Source: Agromyces salentinus (lineage in GTDB: Bacteria > Actinomycetota > Actinomycetes > Actinomycetales > Microbacteriaceae). Taken from it: DNA of 64,000 bases. Where the stretch lies: assembly GCF_009749395.1 (NCBI RefSeq), contig NZ_WBIR01000002.1, forward strand, positions 273,354 to 337,353. Direction: 5' to 3'. The notes beneath the pieces are model-generated. The model saw nothing but the letters and a program-made list of their open reading frames with translations. It made no database searches and was not told the DNA's origin. Each line of letters starts with the position of its first letter. The first letter of the stretch is position 1. The position numbers were made by a program, and so were the translations under genes. Shown piece by piece: positions 17,061 to 26,721 of this stretch.

Positions 17061-18896
17061 GTGATCCAGTTCGATACCCCCGTCGTGGTCCCAGCCGATC
17101 CCGAAGCGAACGTGACGGACCTCCTGGTCCAGCGCGTCGCGGCGACTCCCGACTCCGTCCTGTTCTCCCTGCCGACGGCCGACGGCGGCTGGTCCCCCGT
17201 GACCACCCGCGAGTTCCACCGACAGGTGGTCGCCCTCGCGAAGGGCTTCGTCGCGGCCGGCGTCCAGCCGGGCGACAAGATCGGCCTCATGAGCAAGGTC
17301 CGCTACGAGTGGACCCTCATCGACTTCGCGATGTGGTTCGCCGGCGGCATCCTCGTGCCCGTGTACGAGACCAACTCCCCGGCGCAGGTGCGCTGGAGCC
17401 TCAGTGACTCCGGGGCCGTCGGCGTCATCCTCGAGACCGCCGACCACTTCACCCGCTTCGACGAGGTGCACCCCGACCTGCCCGCCATCGGCAACGTCTG
17501 GCAGATCGACCTCGGCGACCTCGACAAGCTGGCCGCGGCCGGCGCATCCGTGCCCGATGAGGAGATCGAGCGTCGCCGCAACCTGGCATCGGGCTCCGAC
17601 ATCGCGACCCTCATCTACACGTCGGGATCGACCGGCAAGCCCAAGGGCTGCGTGCTGACCCACTCGAACTTCGTCGAGCTCTCCCGCAACGCCGCGGTGG
17701 CGCTGAAGGACGTCGTGCTCGACCCGAACGGCGCGTCCACGCTGCTGTTCATCACGACCGCGCACGTGTTCGCCCGCTTCATCGCCGTGCTCTCGGTGCA
17801 CGCCGGGGTCCGCGTCGGCCACCAGGCCGACACCCGTCAGCTGCTGCCCTCGCTCGCGAGCTTCAAGCCGACCTTCCTCCTGGCCGTGCCCCGCGTGTTC
17901 GAGAAGGTCTACAACGTCTCGGAGCAGAAGGCCGAGGCCGGTGGCAAGGGCAAGATCTTCCGGGCCGCCGCCGAGACCGCCGTGGCGTACTCCACGGCGA
18001 AGGAGGCCGGCACGCCGATCTCGCTCGGCATGAAACTCAAGTTCAAGCTGTACGACACGCTCGTCTTCTCCAAGCTCCGCACCGCCATGGGCGGCAACGT
18101 GAAGTACGCCGTGTCGGGTTCGGCTCCCCTCGGTCCGCGACTCGGTCACTTCTACCACGCGCTCGGCATCACGATCCTCGAGGGCTACGGCCTCACCGAG
18201 ACGACTGCCCCCGCGACGGTGAACCTCACGACCCGTTCGAAGATCGGCACCGTCGGGCCGGCACTGCCCGGCGTCTCCGTGCGCATCGCCGACGACGGCG
18301 AGATCCAGGTGAAGGGCGTCGACGTCTTCAAGGAGTACTGGAACAACCCTGAGGCCACGGCAGAGGCGTTCGACGGCGAGTGGTTCAAGACCGGCGACCT
18401 CGGGTCGTTCGACGACGAGGGCTTCCTCACCATCACGGGACGCAAGAAGGAGATCATCGTGACGGCCGGCGGCAAGAACGTCGCCCCCGCCGCGCTCGAG
18501 GACCCCATCCGCGCGAACCCGCTGGTCGGTCAGGTCGTCGTGGTCGGCGACCAGAAGCCGTTCATCTCGGCGCTCGTCACGCTCGACCCCGAGATGCTCC
18601 CCGTCTGGCTCAACAACAACGGCGAAGACGCCGGCATGAGCGTCGAGGAGGCGGCGGTGAACCCGGCGGTGCTCGCCGAGGTGCAGCGCGCGATCGACAC
18701 CGCGAACGAGACCGTCTCGCGCGCCGAGTCGATCCGGAAGTTCGCGATCCTGCCGATCGACCTCACAGAGGCGAGCGGACACCTCACGCCGAAGCTCAGC
18801 ATCAAGCGGAACGTCATCCTCTCGGACTTCGCGCCGCAGATCGAGGCGATGTACACCGGTGCCCCCGCGACGGAGGGCCACTCGATCATCCGCTGA
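17061..18896 (+). CDS. fadD15: Long-chain fatty acid--CoA ligase (FadD15-like)
   Basis: ANL-superfamily enzyme that activates fatty acids to acyl-CoA through an acyl-adenylate. It has 611 residues from the GTG at 17061, which has AAGGAG 5 bases before it. Motifs: P-loop YTSGSTGKPKGC (about 191-202), GYGLTETT, YWNNPEAT and FKTGDLG with TGRKKEIIVTAGGKNVAP near residue 460. The order fadD-acyltransferase-aroG matches mycobacterial Rv2187-Rv2182c-Rv2178c. A perfect terminator follows the stop. Confidence 0.94.
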   Translation: MIQFDTPVVVPADPEANVTDLLVQRVAATPDSVLFSLPTADGGWSPVTTREFHRQVVALAKGFVAAGVQPGDKIGLMSKVRYEWTLIDFAMWFAGGILVPVYETNSPAQVRWSLSDSGAVGVILETADHFTRFDEVHPDLPAIGNVWQIDLGDLDKLAAAGASVPDEEIERRRNLASGSDIATLIYTSGSTGKPKGCVLTHSNFVELSRNAAVALKDVVLDPNGASTLLFITTAHVFARFIAVLSVHAGVRVGHQADTRQLLPSLASFKPTFLLAVPRVFEKVYNVSEQKAEAGGKGKIFRAAAETAVAYSTAKEAGTPISLGMKLKFKLYDTLVFSKLRTAMGGNVKYAVSGSAPLGPRLGHFYHALGITILEGYGLTETTAPATVNLTTRSKIGTVGPALPGVSVRIADDGEIQVKGVDVFKEYWNNPEATAEAFDGEWFKTGDLGSFDDEGFLTITGRKKEIIVTAGGKNVAPAALEDPIRANPLVGQVVVVGDQKPFISALVTLDPEMLPVWLNNNGEDAGMSVEEAAVNPAVLAEVQRAIDTANETVSRAESIRKFAILPIDLTEASGHLTPKLSIKRNVILSDFAPQIEAMYTGAPATEGHSIIR

Positions 18897-18907
18897 TCGA
18901 GCTCGAC

Positions 18908-18945
18908 ACGACGGGCCCCGCAGCTGCTGCTGCGGGGCCCGTCGT
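18908..18945. terminator. Bidirectional terminator between fadD and def
   Basis: A perfect 16-bp GC-rich stem (18908-18923 with 18930-18945) and loop CTGCTG lie between convergent stops, 12 bases after fadD and 30 bases from def. No T-tract follows on either strand. Confidence 0.9.
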
Positions 18946-18974
18946 TCGTCGAGCCGACCGTTCGGCCGATCGAC

Positions 18975-19466
18975 TCAGAACCAGTCCGACTCGCGCACGG
19001 CACGCATCGCCGCCCGGCGCTCGTCCTTCTCGAGGCGGTCGAGGTAGAGGAGGCCGTCGAGGTGGTCGGTCTCGTGCTGGAGCGCCTGGGCCATCAGCCC
19101 GGAGCCGGAGACCTCGATCTCGTTGCCGTCGAGGTCGATGCCCCGCACGCGGGCGAAGGGGTACCGGGGGGTCTTCTGCCAGAGTCCGGGAACCGAGAGG
19201 CACCCCTCGTCGAGCAGCTCGAGCTCGCCGGAGGTCTCCACGAGCACCGGGTTCAGGATGTAGCCGACCTCGCCGTCGACGTTGTAGCTGAACGCGCGGA
19301 GGTTCACCCCGATCTGCGAGGCGGCGACGCCGGCCCGGCCGGGCACGCGCACGCTGTCGACGAGGTCGGCGACGAGCGCACGGACACCGTCATCGACCTG
19401 TTCGACAGGGGCTGAGATGGTCTTCAGGACAGGGTCGCCGAACAGGCGAATGGGACGTTCCGGCAA
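18975..19466 (-). CDS. def: Peptide deformylase
   Basis: Metalloenzyme that removes the formyl group from the N-terminal methionine of new proteins. It has 163 residues. The three family motifs are present: motif 1 AGVAASQIG (45-53), motif 2 EGCLS (87-91, metal Cys) and motif 3 QHETDHLDG (130-138, two metal His and catalytic Glu). It starts 12 bases after the MinD-like gene ends, so the two are probably co-transcribed. Confidence 0.95.
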   Translation of the reverse strand: MPERPIRLFGDPVLKTISAPVEQVDDGVRALVADLVDSVRVPGRAGVAASQIGVNLRAFSYNVDGEVGYILNPVLVETSGELELLDEGCLSVPGLWQKTPRYPFARVRGIDLDGNEIEVSGSGLMAQALQHETDHLDGLLYLDRLEKDERRAAMRAVRESDWF

Positions 19467-19478
19467 TGCCGCTCCGTT

Positions 19479-20852
19479 TCAGTGGCCGCCACGGTCGACC
19501 GGCAGCCCCTCCACGACGAGCGCGGCGAGCTCGCGTGCGGCGTGGCGCGTGATGGGACGGAGTTCGTCCCAGTGCACCACGGAACCGGCGGCCAGTTGGG
19601 GGTCGTAGGGGATGCGTACGATCTCGCGGACCCGGGACTGGAAATGGGCCTCGATCTCGTCGACCTTGACCAGGTGCGTGCCCTGCGTCGCCAGGTTGAT
19701 CGCCACGACGGCGTTGCGGACGAGGTCGCCGTAGCCGTTCGCCTCGAGCCAGGTGAGCGTCTCGGATGCGAGTCGGGCCTCGTCGACACTGCCGCCGGAG
19801 ACGATCACGATCGAGTCGGCGCGCTGCAGGGTCGCGCGCATGACGGAGTGGACGATCCCGGTGCCGCAGTCGGTGAGGACGAGCGAGTAGTACCTGGCTG
19901 CCAGGCCGGCGACCACGTTGTAGTCGTCGTCGTCGAACGCCTCGGAGAGGGTCGGGTCGGTGTCGGAAGCGAGGATGTCGAGCCTGGTCTCGTCGCGCGA
20001 GACGAAGGCCGAGAAGTCGGTGTAGCCGCCGATGGACGGGGCCTTCGTGACGACGTCGCGAACGGTCTCGCGCGTCTGGCGATCGACGCGCTCGGCGAGC
20101 GTTCCGCGATCGGGGTTGGCGTCGATCGCGATGATGCGATCGTCACGCGCGTTCGCGAGCGCCATGCCCAGCAGCGCCGTGATGGTGGTCTTGCCGACGC
20201 CGCCCTTCCGGGTCAGGACCGGGACGAAGCGCGCGCCACCGTCGAAGCGGCGCTGGATGCGAGCGCTGAGCTCCTTGTACGCCTTCGCCTTCGCGGAGTC
20301 GCCGAGGTTCACCAAGTGCAGCGACGCCTCGTAGATGAAGCGGTTGAAGCCGCCATGCGGGGCCGGCCTCGTCGTGCGGTTCAGGTCGATCAAGCGATCG
20401 GCCGTCAGGGACTCCGACGTCTCGGGCACCTCCGGTGGCGTGGCATCATCCGACGGGACGTCCACGATCGCGACGTGGCTCCCGGTGTCGGTGCTCACGC
20501 GCTCCCGACGCGTCTTCGACGCATCCGCCGCGAGGAGAGCGCCGTAGGGCGATGCGTCGGAGTGCGCTCCCCCGCGATACGCGCCCGAGAGCGCGGGCGT
20601 CATCACGTCGACGGAGGTCGTGCTCGGCCCGCCGGCGAGGCCGCCCGGGTCGACCGCGACGTCATCGATGGCCACGGCCACCTCGTCGTCGGGCATGACC
20701 GGGCGTGGTGCCGGGGGCAGGTCGACCCGGATGTTCAAGCTGTCGGGAATGGCGCCCGCGGTGTGGGCGCCGCCCGCGTCGGGCCGCTCCGCCGACGCGC
20801 TCCGACCGGTGCGTCGAATACCCGTGCGATCTGCTCCTGAATTGTCAGCCAC
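19479..20852 (-). CDS. MinD/ParA-like ATPase with long disordered N-terminus
   Basis: 457 residues. About the first 150 are low-complexity, rich in Asp, Ala and Pro. The C-terminal half is a deviant-Walker P-loop ATPase with RKGGVGKTT (about 214-222), IAIDANPDRGTLAERV and a DCGTGI motif. Actinobacterial proteins of this shape are often annotated as MinD-like or linked to type VII secretion and polar or surface functions; nothing here proves a role. GTG start with GAGGAGGGG upstream. It lies between pyruvate carboxylase and def on the same strand. Confidence 0.85.
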   Translation of the reverse strand: MADNSGADRTGIRRTGRSASAERPDAGGAHTAGAIPDSLNIRVDLPPAPRPVMPDDEVAVAIDDVAVDPGGLAGGPSTTSVDVMTPALSGAYRGGAHSDASPYGALLAADASKTRRERVSTDTGSHVAIVDVPSDDATPPEVPETSESLTADRLIDLNRTTRPAPHGGFNRFIYEASLHLVNLGDSAKAKAYKELSARIQRRFDGGARFVPVLTRKGGVGKTTITALLGMALANARDDRIIAIDANPDRGTLAERVDRQTRETVRDVVTKAPSIGGYTDFSAFVSRDETRLDILASDTDPTLSEAFDDDDYNVVAGLAARYYSLVLTDCGTGIVHSVMRATLQRADSIVIVSGGSVDEARLASETLTWLEANGYGDLVRNAVVAINLATQGTHLVKVDEIEAHFQSRVREIVRIPYDPQLAAGSVVHWDELRPITRHAARELAALVVEGLPVDRGGH

Positions 20853-20908
20853 CGAATCCCCTCCTCAGTGCGAACATGAGCGCGCGTCACCGCGGGCTCT
20901 CGCCCAGC

Positions 20909-23900
20909 CTACAGCGGACGGACGACCACGAGGAGGTCCCCTGCCTCCACCTGCTGGGTCTTCGGGATCGCGACGCGCTCGATCACGCCCGCGATCGGCG
21001 AGGTGATCGCGGCCTCCATCTTCATGGCCTCGATGCTCGCGACGCTCTGGCCGACGGCGATCTCGGTGCCGGGCTCGACCTGCAGCGTGACGACGCCGGA
21101 GAACGGCGCCGCGACGTGCCCTGGCTGGGAGGCGTCGGCCTTCTCGGCTGCGCGCGAGTCGACCTCGATGCTCCGATCGCGGACGAAGACGGGACGGAGC
21201 TGGCCGTTGAGGATCGTCATGACGGTGCGCATGCCCTTGTCATCGGCCTCGCCGATCGCCTCGAGTCCGGCGTAGAGGCGAACCCCTCGATCGATCTCGA
21301 CGACATGCTCGGAACCCTGTCGCAGCCCGTAGAGGTAGTCGAGGGTGTCGACCGCGGAGAGATCGCCGAAGAGCTCCCTGATCTGCTCGAACTGCCTGGT
21401 CGGCGCCGGGAACAGGAGGTTGTTGAGCATCGCACGTCGCTCGAGGCTCTCGCCGTCGAGCGCGCTGCGCTGCTCAGGGGTCAGCTCGGTGACCCCGATG
21501 CGGATGTCGCGCCCGGCGAGCACCTTGGTGCGGAACGGCTCGGGCCAACCGCCCGGCAGGTCGCCGAGCTCGCCGGCCATGAAGCCGACGACCGAATCGG
21601 GGACGTCGTACTTCTCGGGGTTCGCGGCGAAGTCGGCCGGATCCGCTTTGACCGCGGCGAGGTGCAGGGCGAGATCGCCGACGACCTTCGAGGATGGCGT
21701 CACCTTCGGCACGCGCCCGAGGATCTCGTTCGCCGCGGCGTACATGTCCTCGATGAGCTCGAAGTCGTCGGCGAGTCCGAGGGCGATCGCCTGCTGGCGC
21801 AGGTTCGAGAGCTGGCCGCCGGGGATCTCGTGGTGGTACACGCGGCCCGTGGGGCCCGGGAGACCCGACTCGAACGGCTTGTAGATGCGGCGCACGGCCT
21901 CCCAGTAGGGCTCGAGGTCGGCGACGGCCTGCAGGGAGATCCCGGTGTCGCGTTCGGTGTGTGCGAGGGCCGCGACCAGCGAGGACGCCGACGGCTGACT
22001 CGTCGTGCCCGCCATGGGCGCGCTCGCGACGTCGACCGCGTCGACTCCGGCACGGCTCGCCGCGAGGAGGGTCGCGAGCTGGCCGCCCGCGGTGTCGTGC
22101 GTGTGCAGGTGCACCGGCAGGTCGAACCGCTCCCGGAGCGCGGCGACCAGCTTCTCGGCGGCCGCCGGGCGGAGGAGGCCGGCCATGTCCTTGATGGCGA
22201 GGATGTGCGCGCCCGCGTCGACGATCTGGTCGGCGAGGCCGAGGTAGTAGTCGAGCGTGTAGAGGTCCTCGGCGGGATCGAGGAGGTCCCCCGTGTAGCA
22301 GAGCGCGACCTCGGCGACGGCGGTGCCGGTCGCCAGCACGGCGTCGATGGCGGGCCGCATCTGGTTCACGTCGTTCAGGGCGTCGAAGATGCGGAAGATG
22401 TCGACACCGGTCGCTGCCGCCTCGCGGACGAACGCATCGGTGACCTCGGTCGGGTAGGGCGTGTATCCCACCGTGTTGCGGCCGCGAAGGAGCATCTGGA
22501 TCGCCACGTTCGGCAGCGCCGCACGGAGCGACGCAAGCCGCTCCCACGGGTCCTCGCCGAGGAAGCGGAGCGCGACGTCGTACGTCGCGCCGCCCCACGC
22601 CTCCACCGAGAGCAGCTCGGGCGTCAGCCGCGCCACGTACGGCGCGACCGCGACCAGGTCCTTCGTGCGCACGCGCGTCGCGAGCAGCGACTGGTGCGCA
22701 TCGCGGAAGGTCGTGTCGGTGACGGCGAGCGGCGTCTGCGAGCGGAGCTCCGCGGCGAAGCCGGCGGGGCCGAGCTCGAGGAGGCGCTGCCTGGATTTGG
22801 CGGGCGCCGGCGCGGCGAGATCGAGCTTGGGAAGCTTCTCCGTGGGACTCACCTTGGTGGGCGCCGCCCCGTTCGGCTGGTTGACCGTGACGTCGGCCAG
22901 CCAGTTGAGGATCTTGGTTCCGCGGTCCTTGGACACGCGACCGCGCACCAGCTGGGGACGTTCGTCGATGAAGGAGGTGCTGAGGTCGCCCGCGACGAAG
23001 GCCGGGTCGTCGAGCACGGCCTGCAGGAAAGAGATGTTCGTCGAGACGCCGCGGATGCGGAACTCGGCGAGGGCGCGCCTGGACCTCGCCACGGCCGACG
23101 GGTAGTCGCGGGCGCGACACGTCAGCTTGGCGAGCATGGAGTCGAAGTGCGGGCTGATCTGCGCACCCGGGTTCACGGTGCCGCCGTCGAGGCGGATGCC
23201 GGCGCCGCCCGGCGAGCGGTAGGTCGTGATCTTGCCGGTGTCGGGCCGGAAGCCCGCCGTCGGGTCCTCCGTCGTGATACGGGTCTGCAGTGCGGCACCG
23301 CGCAGGCGGATGTCGCCCTGCTGGAGCCCGAGCTCGGCGAGCGTCTCACCGGCGGCGATGCGCATCTGCGACACGACGAGGTCGACGTCGGTGACCTCCT
23401 CGGTGACCGTGTGCTCGACCTGGATGCGCGGGTTCATCTCGATGAAGACGTGCTCACCGGCTCGCTCGCCCGCCGTGTCGAGCAGGAACTCGACCGTGCC
23501 GGCGTTCACGTAGCCGATCGACCGGGCGAAGGCGATCGCATCGCGGTACAGCGCCTGCCGCACGTCGTCGGAGAGGTTCGGGGCGGGCGCGATCTCGATG
23601 ACCTTCTGGTGGCGCCGCTGCACCGAGCAGTCGCGCTCGAACAGGTGCACCGTCTCGCCCGTGGCATCCGCGAGGATCTGGACCTCGATGTGGCGCGGCC
23701 GCAGCACCGCCTGCTCGAGGAACATGGTCGGGTCCCCGAAGGCGCTGTCGGCCTCGCGCATCGCCTCCTCGAGCGACCCGCGGAGCTCGTCCTTCGTGTT
23801 CACCCGGCGCATGCCGCGACCGCCGCCGCCGGCGACCGCCTTCGCGAAGATCGGGAAGCCGATCTCGTCGGCCTGGGCGACCAGGGCCTCGATGTCGCGC

Positions 23901-24313
23901 GAGGGCGGCGTGGACTTGAGGACCGGCACGCCGGCCGCGATCGCGTGCTCCTTGGCGGTGACCTTGTTGCCCGCCATCTCGAGCACGTCCTTCTTCGGGC
24001 CGATGAACGTGATGCCCGCGGCCTCGGCCGCCTCGGCGAGTTCGGGGTTCTCGGAGAGGAATCCGTAGCCCGGGTAGATGGCGTCGGCGCCGGACTCGCG
24101 GGCGACCCTGATGATCTCGGAGACGTCGAGGTAGGCGCGCACCGGGTGGCCCGGTTCGCCGATCTGGTAGGCCTCGTCCGCCTTCAGCCGGTGGAGCGAG
24201 TTGCGGTCCTCGAAGGGATAGACCGCAACCGTCTTCGCACCGAGTTCGACGGCCGCGCGGAACGCTCGAATGGCGATCTCACCGCGATTGGCAACCAGAA
24301 TCTTCGAGAACAT
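20909..24313 (-). CDS. pyc: Pyruvate carboxylase
   Basis: Biotin enzyme that carboxylates pyruvate to oxaloacetate to refill the citric acid cycle. It has 1134 residues. Order: biotin carboxylase (MFSKILVANRGEIAIRAF at the start; GGGGRGM; RDCSVQRRHQKVIE-like segment), carboxyltransferase/HMG-CoA lyase-like domain (DTTFRDAHQSLLATR near residue 530), PYC_OADA region, and C-terminal biotinyl domain with the modified Lys in EAMKME (about 1096). The ATG at 24313 fits the family N-terminus and has AAAGG upstream; the frame extends further but without support. Divergent from parA. Confidence 0.97.
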   Translation of the reverse strand: MFSKILVANRGEIAIRAFRAAVELGAKTVAVYPFEDRNSLHRLKADEAYQIGEPGHPVRAYLDVSEIIRVARESGADAIYPGYGFLSENPELAEAAEAAGITFIGPKKDVLEMAGNKVTAKEHAIAAGVPVLKSTPPSRDIEALVAQADEIGFPIFAKAVAGGGGRGMRRVNTKDELRGSLEEAMREADSAFGDPTMFLEQAVLRPRHIEVQILADATGETVHLFERDCSVQRRHQKVIEIAPAPNLSDDVRQALYRDAIAFARSIGYVNAGTVEFLLDTAGERAGEHVFIEMNPRIQVEHTVTEEVTDVDLVVSQMRIAAGETLAELGLQQGDIRLRGAALQTRITTEDPTAGFRPDTGKITTYRSPGGAGIRLDGGTVNPGAQISPHFDSMLAKLTCRARDYPSAVARSRRALAEFRIRGVSTNISFLQAVLDDPAFVAGDLSTSFIDERPQLVRGRVSKDRGTKILNWLADVTVNQPNGAAPTKVSPTEKLPKLDLAAPAPAKSRQRLLELGPAGFAAELRSQTPLAVTDTTFRDAHQSLLATRVRTKDLVAVAPYVARLTPELLSVEAWGGATYDVALRFLGEDPWERLASLRAALPNVAIQMLLRGRNTVGYTPYPTEVTDAFVREAAATGVDIFRIFDALNDVNQMRPAIDAVLATGTAVAEVALCYTGDLLDPAEDLYTLDYYLGLADQIVDAGAHILAIKDMAGLLRPAAAEKLVAALRERFDLPVHLHTHDTAGGQLATLLAASRAGVDAVDVASAPMAGTTSQPSASSLVAALAHTERDTGISLQAVADLEPYWEAVRRIYKPFESGLPGPTGRVYHHEIPGGQLSNLRQQAIALGLADDFELIEDMYAAANEILGRVPKVTPSSKVVGDLALHLAAVKADPADFAANPEKYDVPDSVVGFMAGELGDLPGGWPEPFRTKVLAGRDIRIGVTELTPEQRSALDGESLERRAMLNNLLFPAPTRQFEQIRELFGDLSAVDTLDYLYGLRQGSEHVVEIDRGVRLYAGLEAIGEADDKGMRTVMTILNGQLRPVFVRDRSIEVDSRAAEKADASQPGHVAAPFSGVVTLQVEPGTEIAVGQSVASIEAMKMEAAITSPIAGVIERVAIPKTQQVEAGDLLVVVRPL

Positions 24314-24390
24314 GCAGGCCTTTCGTGAGAGGGGTTCCGCACAGCGAACGTTTAGGTTTCGCCCAAGCAATAGAGGTAGCGTATCTGTTC

Positions 24391-25224
24391 GTGCACGTAC
24401 TCAGCGTCAGTTCCCTCAAGGGCGGTGTCGGCAAGACGACCGTCACCCTCGGACTGGCGTCGGCGGCGTTCGCCCGCGGCGTCCGGACCCTCGTCGTCGA
24501 CCTCGATCCGCAGTCCGACGTGTCGACCGGCATGGACATCCAGGTCGCCGGCCACCTCAACGTCGCCGACGTCCTCGCCTCTCCCAAGGAGAAGATCGTC
24601 CGTTCGGCGATCGCCCCGAGCGGGTGGGCCCGTTCCAACCCGCAGTCGACGATCGACGTGATGATCGGCAGCCCGTCCGCGATCAACTTCGACGGACCGC
24701 ACCCGTCGATCCGCGACATCTGGAAGCTCGAGGAGGCGCTCGCGAACGTCGAGGCCGACTACGAGCTCGTCCTCATCGACTGCGCCCCGTCGCTGAATGC
24801 CCTGACGCGCACCGCGTGGGCGGCGAGCGACCGCGTCGCCGTCGTCACGGAGCCCGGCCTGTTCTCGGTCGCCGCGGCCGACCGCGCCCTGCGGGCGATC
24901 GAGGAGATCCGTCGGGGTCTCTCCCCCCGTCTCCAGCCGCTCGGCATCATCGTGAACCGTGCGCGGGTCCAGTCGTTGGAGCACCAGTTCCGCATCAAGG
25001 AGCTCCGCGACATGTTCGGCCCCCTCGTGCTCTCGCCCCAGCTGCCCGAGCGCACGTCGCTCCAGCAGGCGCAGGGCGCCGCGAAGCCGTTGCACATGTG
25101 GCCCGGCGAGAGTGCCGAGGAGATGTCGGCCAACTTCGACCAGCTCCTCGAGCGCGTGCTGCGCACCGCTCGCATCGGCGAGTTCTCCAACGCTCCGCTC
25201 GAGATCGAGACGCCGACGCGCTGA
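24391..25224 (+). CDS. ParA-family ATPase
   Basis: 277 residues from the GTG at 24391. Deviant Walker A motif LKGGVGKTT (9-17), switch region VVDLDPQSDVSTG (37-49) and Walker B LVLIDCAP. It lacks an N-terminal helix-turn-helix. No parB is next to it, so it is not the canonical chromosome parAB pair and may position another cargo. A TAGCGT at 24377-24382 lies 8 bases before the start, suggesting a leaderless or very short leader. Converges with merR. Confidence 0.85.
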   Translation: MHVLSVSSLKGGVGKTTVTLGLASAAFARGVRTLVVDLDPQSDVSTGMDIQVAGHLNVADVLASPKEKIVRSAIAPSGWARSNPQSTIDVMIGSPSAINFDGPHPSIRDIWKLEEALANVEADYELVLIDCAPSLNALTRTAWAASDRVAVVTEPGLFSVAAADRALRAIEEIRRGLSPRLQPLGIIVNRARVQSLEHQFRIKELRDMFGPLVLSPQLPERTSLQQAQGAAKPLHMWPGESAEEMSANFDQLLERVLRTARIGEFSNAPLEIETPTR

Positions 25225-25351
25225 CGCGAACCCGTCGATCGACCCGACGGCCTCGCCTCGGCACGGGTGAACGCGTCACCGTGAACCGGGATGCGCCTGT
25301 TCGCGCCGACGACGGCGCAAGGGCACCGGCAGCGTGCGAACCTCGCGCGCG

Positions 25352-25906
25352 TCAGGAGATGCGGCGGCTCTTCTCACCGCGTCGCGCGGCGAGCTCGTCC
25401 ATGGGGTCGGCCGGATGCGTGTCGAGCTCGACGAGTGAGTTCTCGACCTCGCGGAGGACCTTGCCGACCGCGATGCCGAAGACGCCCTGGCCGCGGTTGA
25501 CGAGGTCGATGACCTCGTCATCGGAGGTGCAGAGGTACACGCTCGCGCCGTCGCTCATGAGCGTGGTCTGCGCGAGGTCGCGAATGCCCGACTCCCGAAG
25601 CTGGGTCACCGCCGTGCGGATCTGCTGCAGGGAGATGCCCGTGTCGAGCAGGCGCTTGACGAGCTTCAGGACGAGGATGTCCCGGAACCCGTAGAGCCGC
25701 TGGGAACCGGAGCCCGCGGCCCCGCGCACGGTGGGTTCGACGAGTTGCGTGCGCGCCCAGTAGTCGAGTTGGCGATAGCTGATGCCGGCCGCGCGGGCAG
25801 CGACGGCCCCGCGGTATCCGGTGCCGTCCTCGTGCTCGGGCATGCCGTCGGTGAAGAGGAGTCCGAGGTCGTAGCGGTCGCGCGCGCTCCGGTCGAGCTC
25901 ACTCAT
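25352..25906 (-). CDS. MerR-family regulator
   Basis: 184 residues. The helix-turn-helix is at about 37-75 (AGISYRQLDYWARTQLV, then RLYGFRDILVLKLVKRLL), followed by a coiled segment and a C-terminal domain without the Cys pattern of metal sensors. In actinobacteria a second MerR protein of this kind follows garA-ftsR, as here. GAGGGG precedes the ATG at 25906, and a -10-like TAGCGT (minus strand) lies near 25953-25958. The ligand and targets are unknown. Confidence 0.87.
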   Translation of the reverse strand: MSELDRSARDRYDLGLLFTDGMPEHEDGTGYRGAVAARAAGISYRQLDYWARTQLVEPTVRGAAGSGSQRLYGFRDILVLKLVKRLLDTGISLQQIRTAVTQLRESGIRDLAQTTLMSDGASVYLCTSDDEVIDLVNRGQGVFGIAVGKVLREVENSLVELDTHPADPMDELAARRGEKSRRIS

Positions 25907-26031
25907 GCGATCCCCTCACTTTCGGCCCCTCACCCCGACGGGGCATCGTCCACGCTACCGAGCCGACCGGGTCGAACCAAACACATCGGGCCGAACGTCA
26001 CGGCGTGTCGCGCGTCGGATGCGTCGGGCGC

Positions 26032-26721
26032 TCAGCGCACGAGCTTGGCGAGGGCCGTGCGCACCGCTTCGGCGCGCACGGTGTCGAGCTGTGCGGCGAG
26101 TTCCGCCGCTCGCTCGGACACGCGCGCCTTGCCCGCGGCGTCGGGTCGGCGGGAGGGCGCGAGCGCCCGGTCGATCAGGGCGGCGTCGCGCTCGGCGGCC
26201 GCCCGGAGGCTGCGGAGGTGCCGCGGCTCGATGCCGACCTCCCGGAGCGCGGCCAGGGCCTTCAACACGCCGAGCGCCTCGTCGTCGTAGGGCTCGGCCG
26301 ACGAGATGAGCGAGGCGGCGACGGCCTCGTCGAGGAGTCCCCGCGGCGCGCGGGCTGCCGAGATCAGTTCGTCGCGGGCGAATCGCCGTGCGCCGAGGAA
26401 CCCTCGCGCGTCGGTGGCTCCCGGCAGCGTCGGGGTGCCGCCGTCGTCGATCGCCTCGAGGTGGGCACGGATCACCTTGAGCGGGAGGTAGTGGTCGCGC
26501 TGCATCGAGAGCACCAGGGTGATGCGTTCGACGTCGGCGCTGGAGAACTTGCGATAGCCGGCGGCCGTGCGCGCCGGGAACACGAGTCGCTGCTCCTCGA
26601 GGAAGCGGAGTTTCGACGGCGTCAGGTCGGGGAACTCCGGCTGCAGCCGCGCGAGAACCTGACCGATGCCGAGCAATGGGGCCTGGCCGCTCGCCTGCGT
26701 GTGGGCGGCGTGGCCCGCCAC
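26032..26721 (-). CDS. ftsR: FtsR-like MerR regulator
   Basis: 229 residues. MerR-type winged helix (DLTPSKLRFLEEQRLVFPAR, then RKFSSADVERITLVL) with a long helical C-terminal domain. Its position directly after garA matches FtsR (mycobacterial Rv1828), which activates ftsZ in Corynebacterium. The GTG start shares one base with the garA stop. The C-terminal half is Ala/Arg-rich and poorly conserved, so the name rests on N-terminus and synteny. Confidence 0.86.
   Translation of the reverse strand: MAGHAAHTQASGQAPLLGIGQVLARLQPEFPDLTPSKLRFLEEQRLVFPARTAAGYRKFSSADVERITLVLSMQRDHYLPLKVIRAHLEAIDDGGTPTLPGATDARGFLGARRFARDELISAARAPRGLLDEAVAASLISSAEPYDDEALGVLKALAALREVGIEPRHLRSLRAAAERDAALIDRALAPSRRPDAAGKARVSERAAELAAQLDTVRAEAVRTALAKLVR

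Noticed and set aside
16983..18881. 632-codon minus-strand frame opposite fadD
   Set aside because: Antisense to an unmistakable acyl-CoA ligase.
20705..24328. 1207-codon open frame on the plus strand opposite pyruvate carboxylase
   Set aside because: It lies almost wholly antisense to pyc, gives a His/Arg/Asp-rich product without motifs, and arises from third-position GC bias.
25225..25351. Terminator hairpin between parA and merR
   Set aside because: An imperfect CACGGGTGA/TCACCGTG pairing exists near 25263-25282, but it is mismatched and too weak to list.
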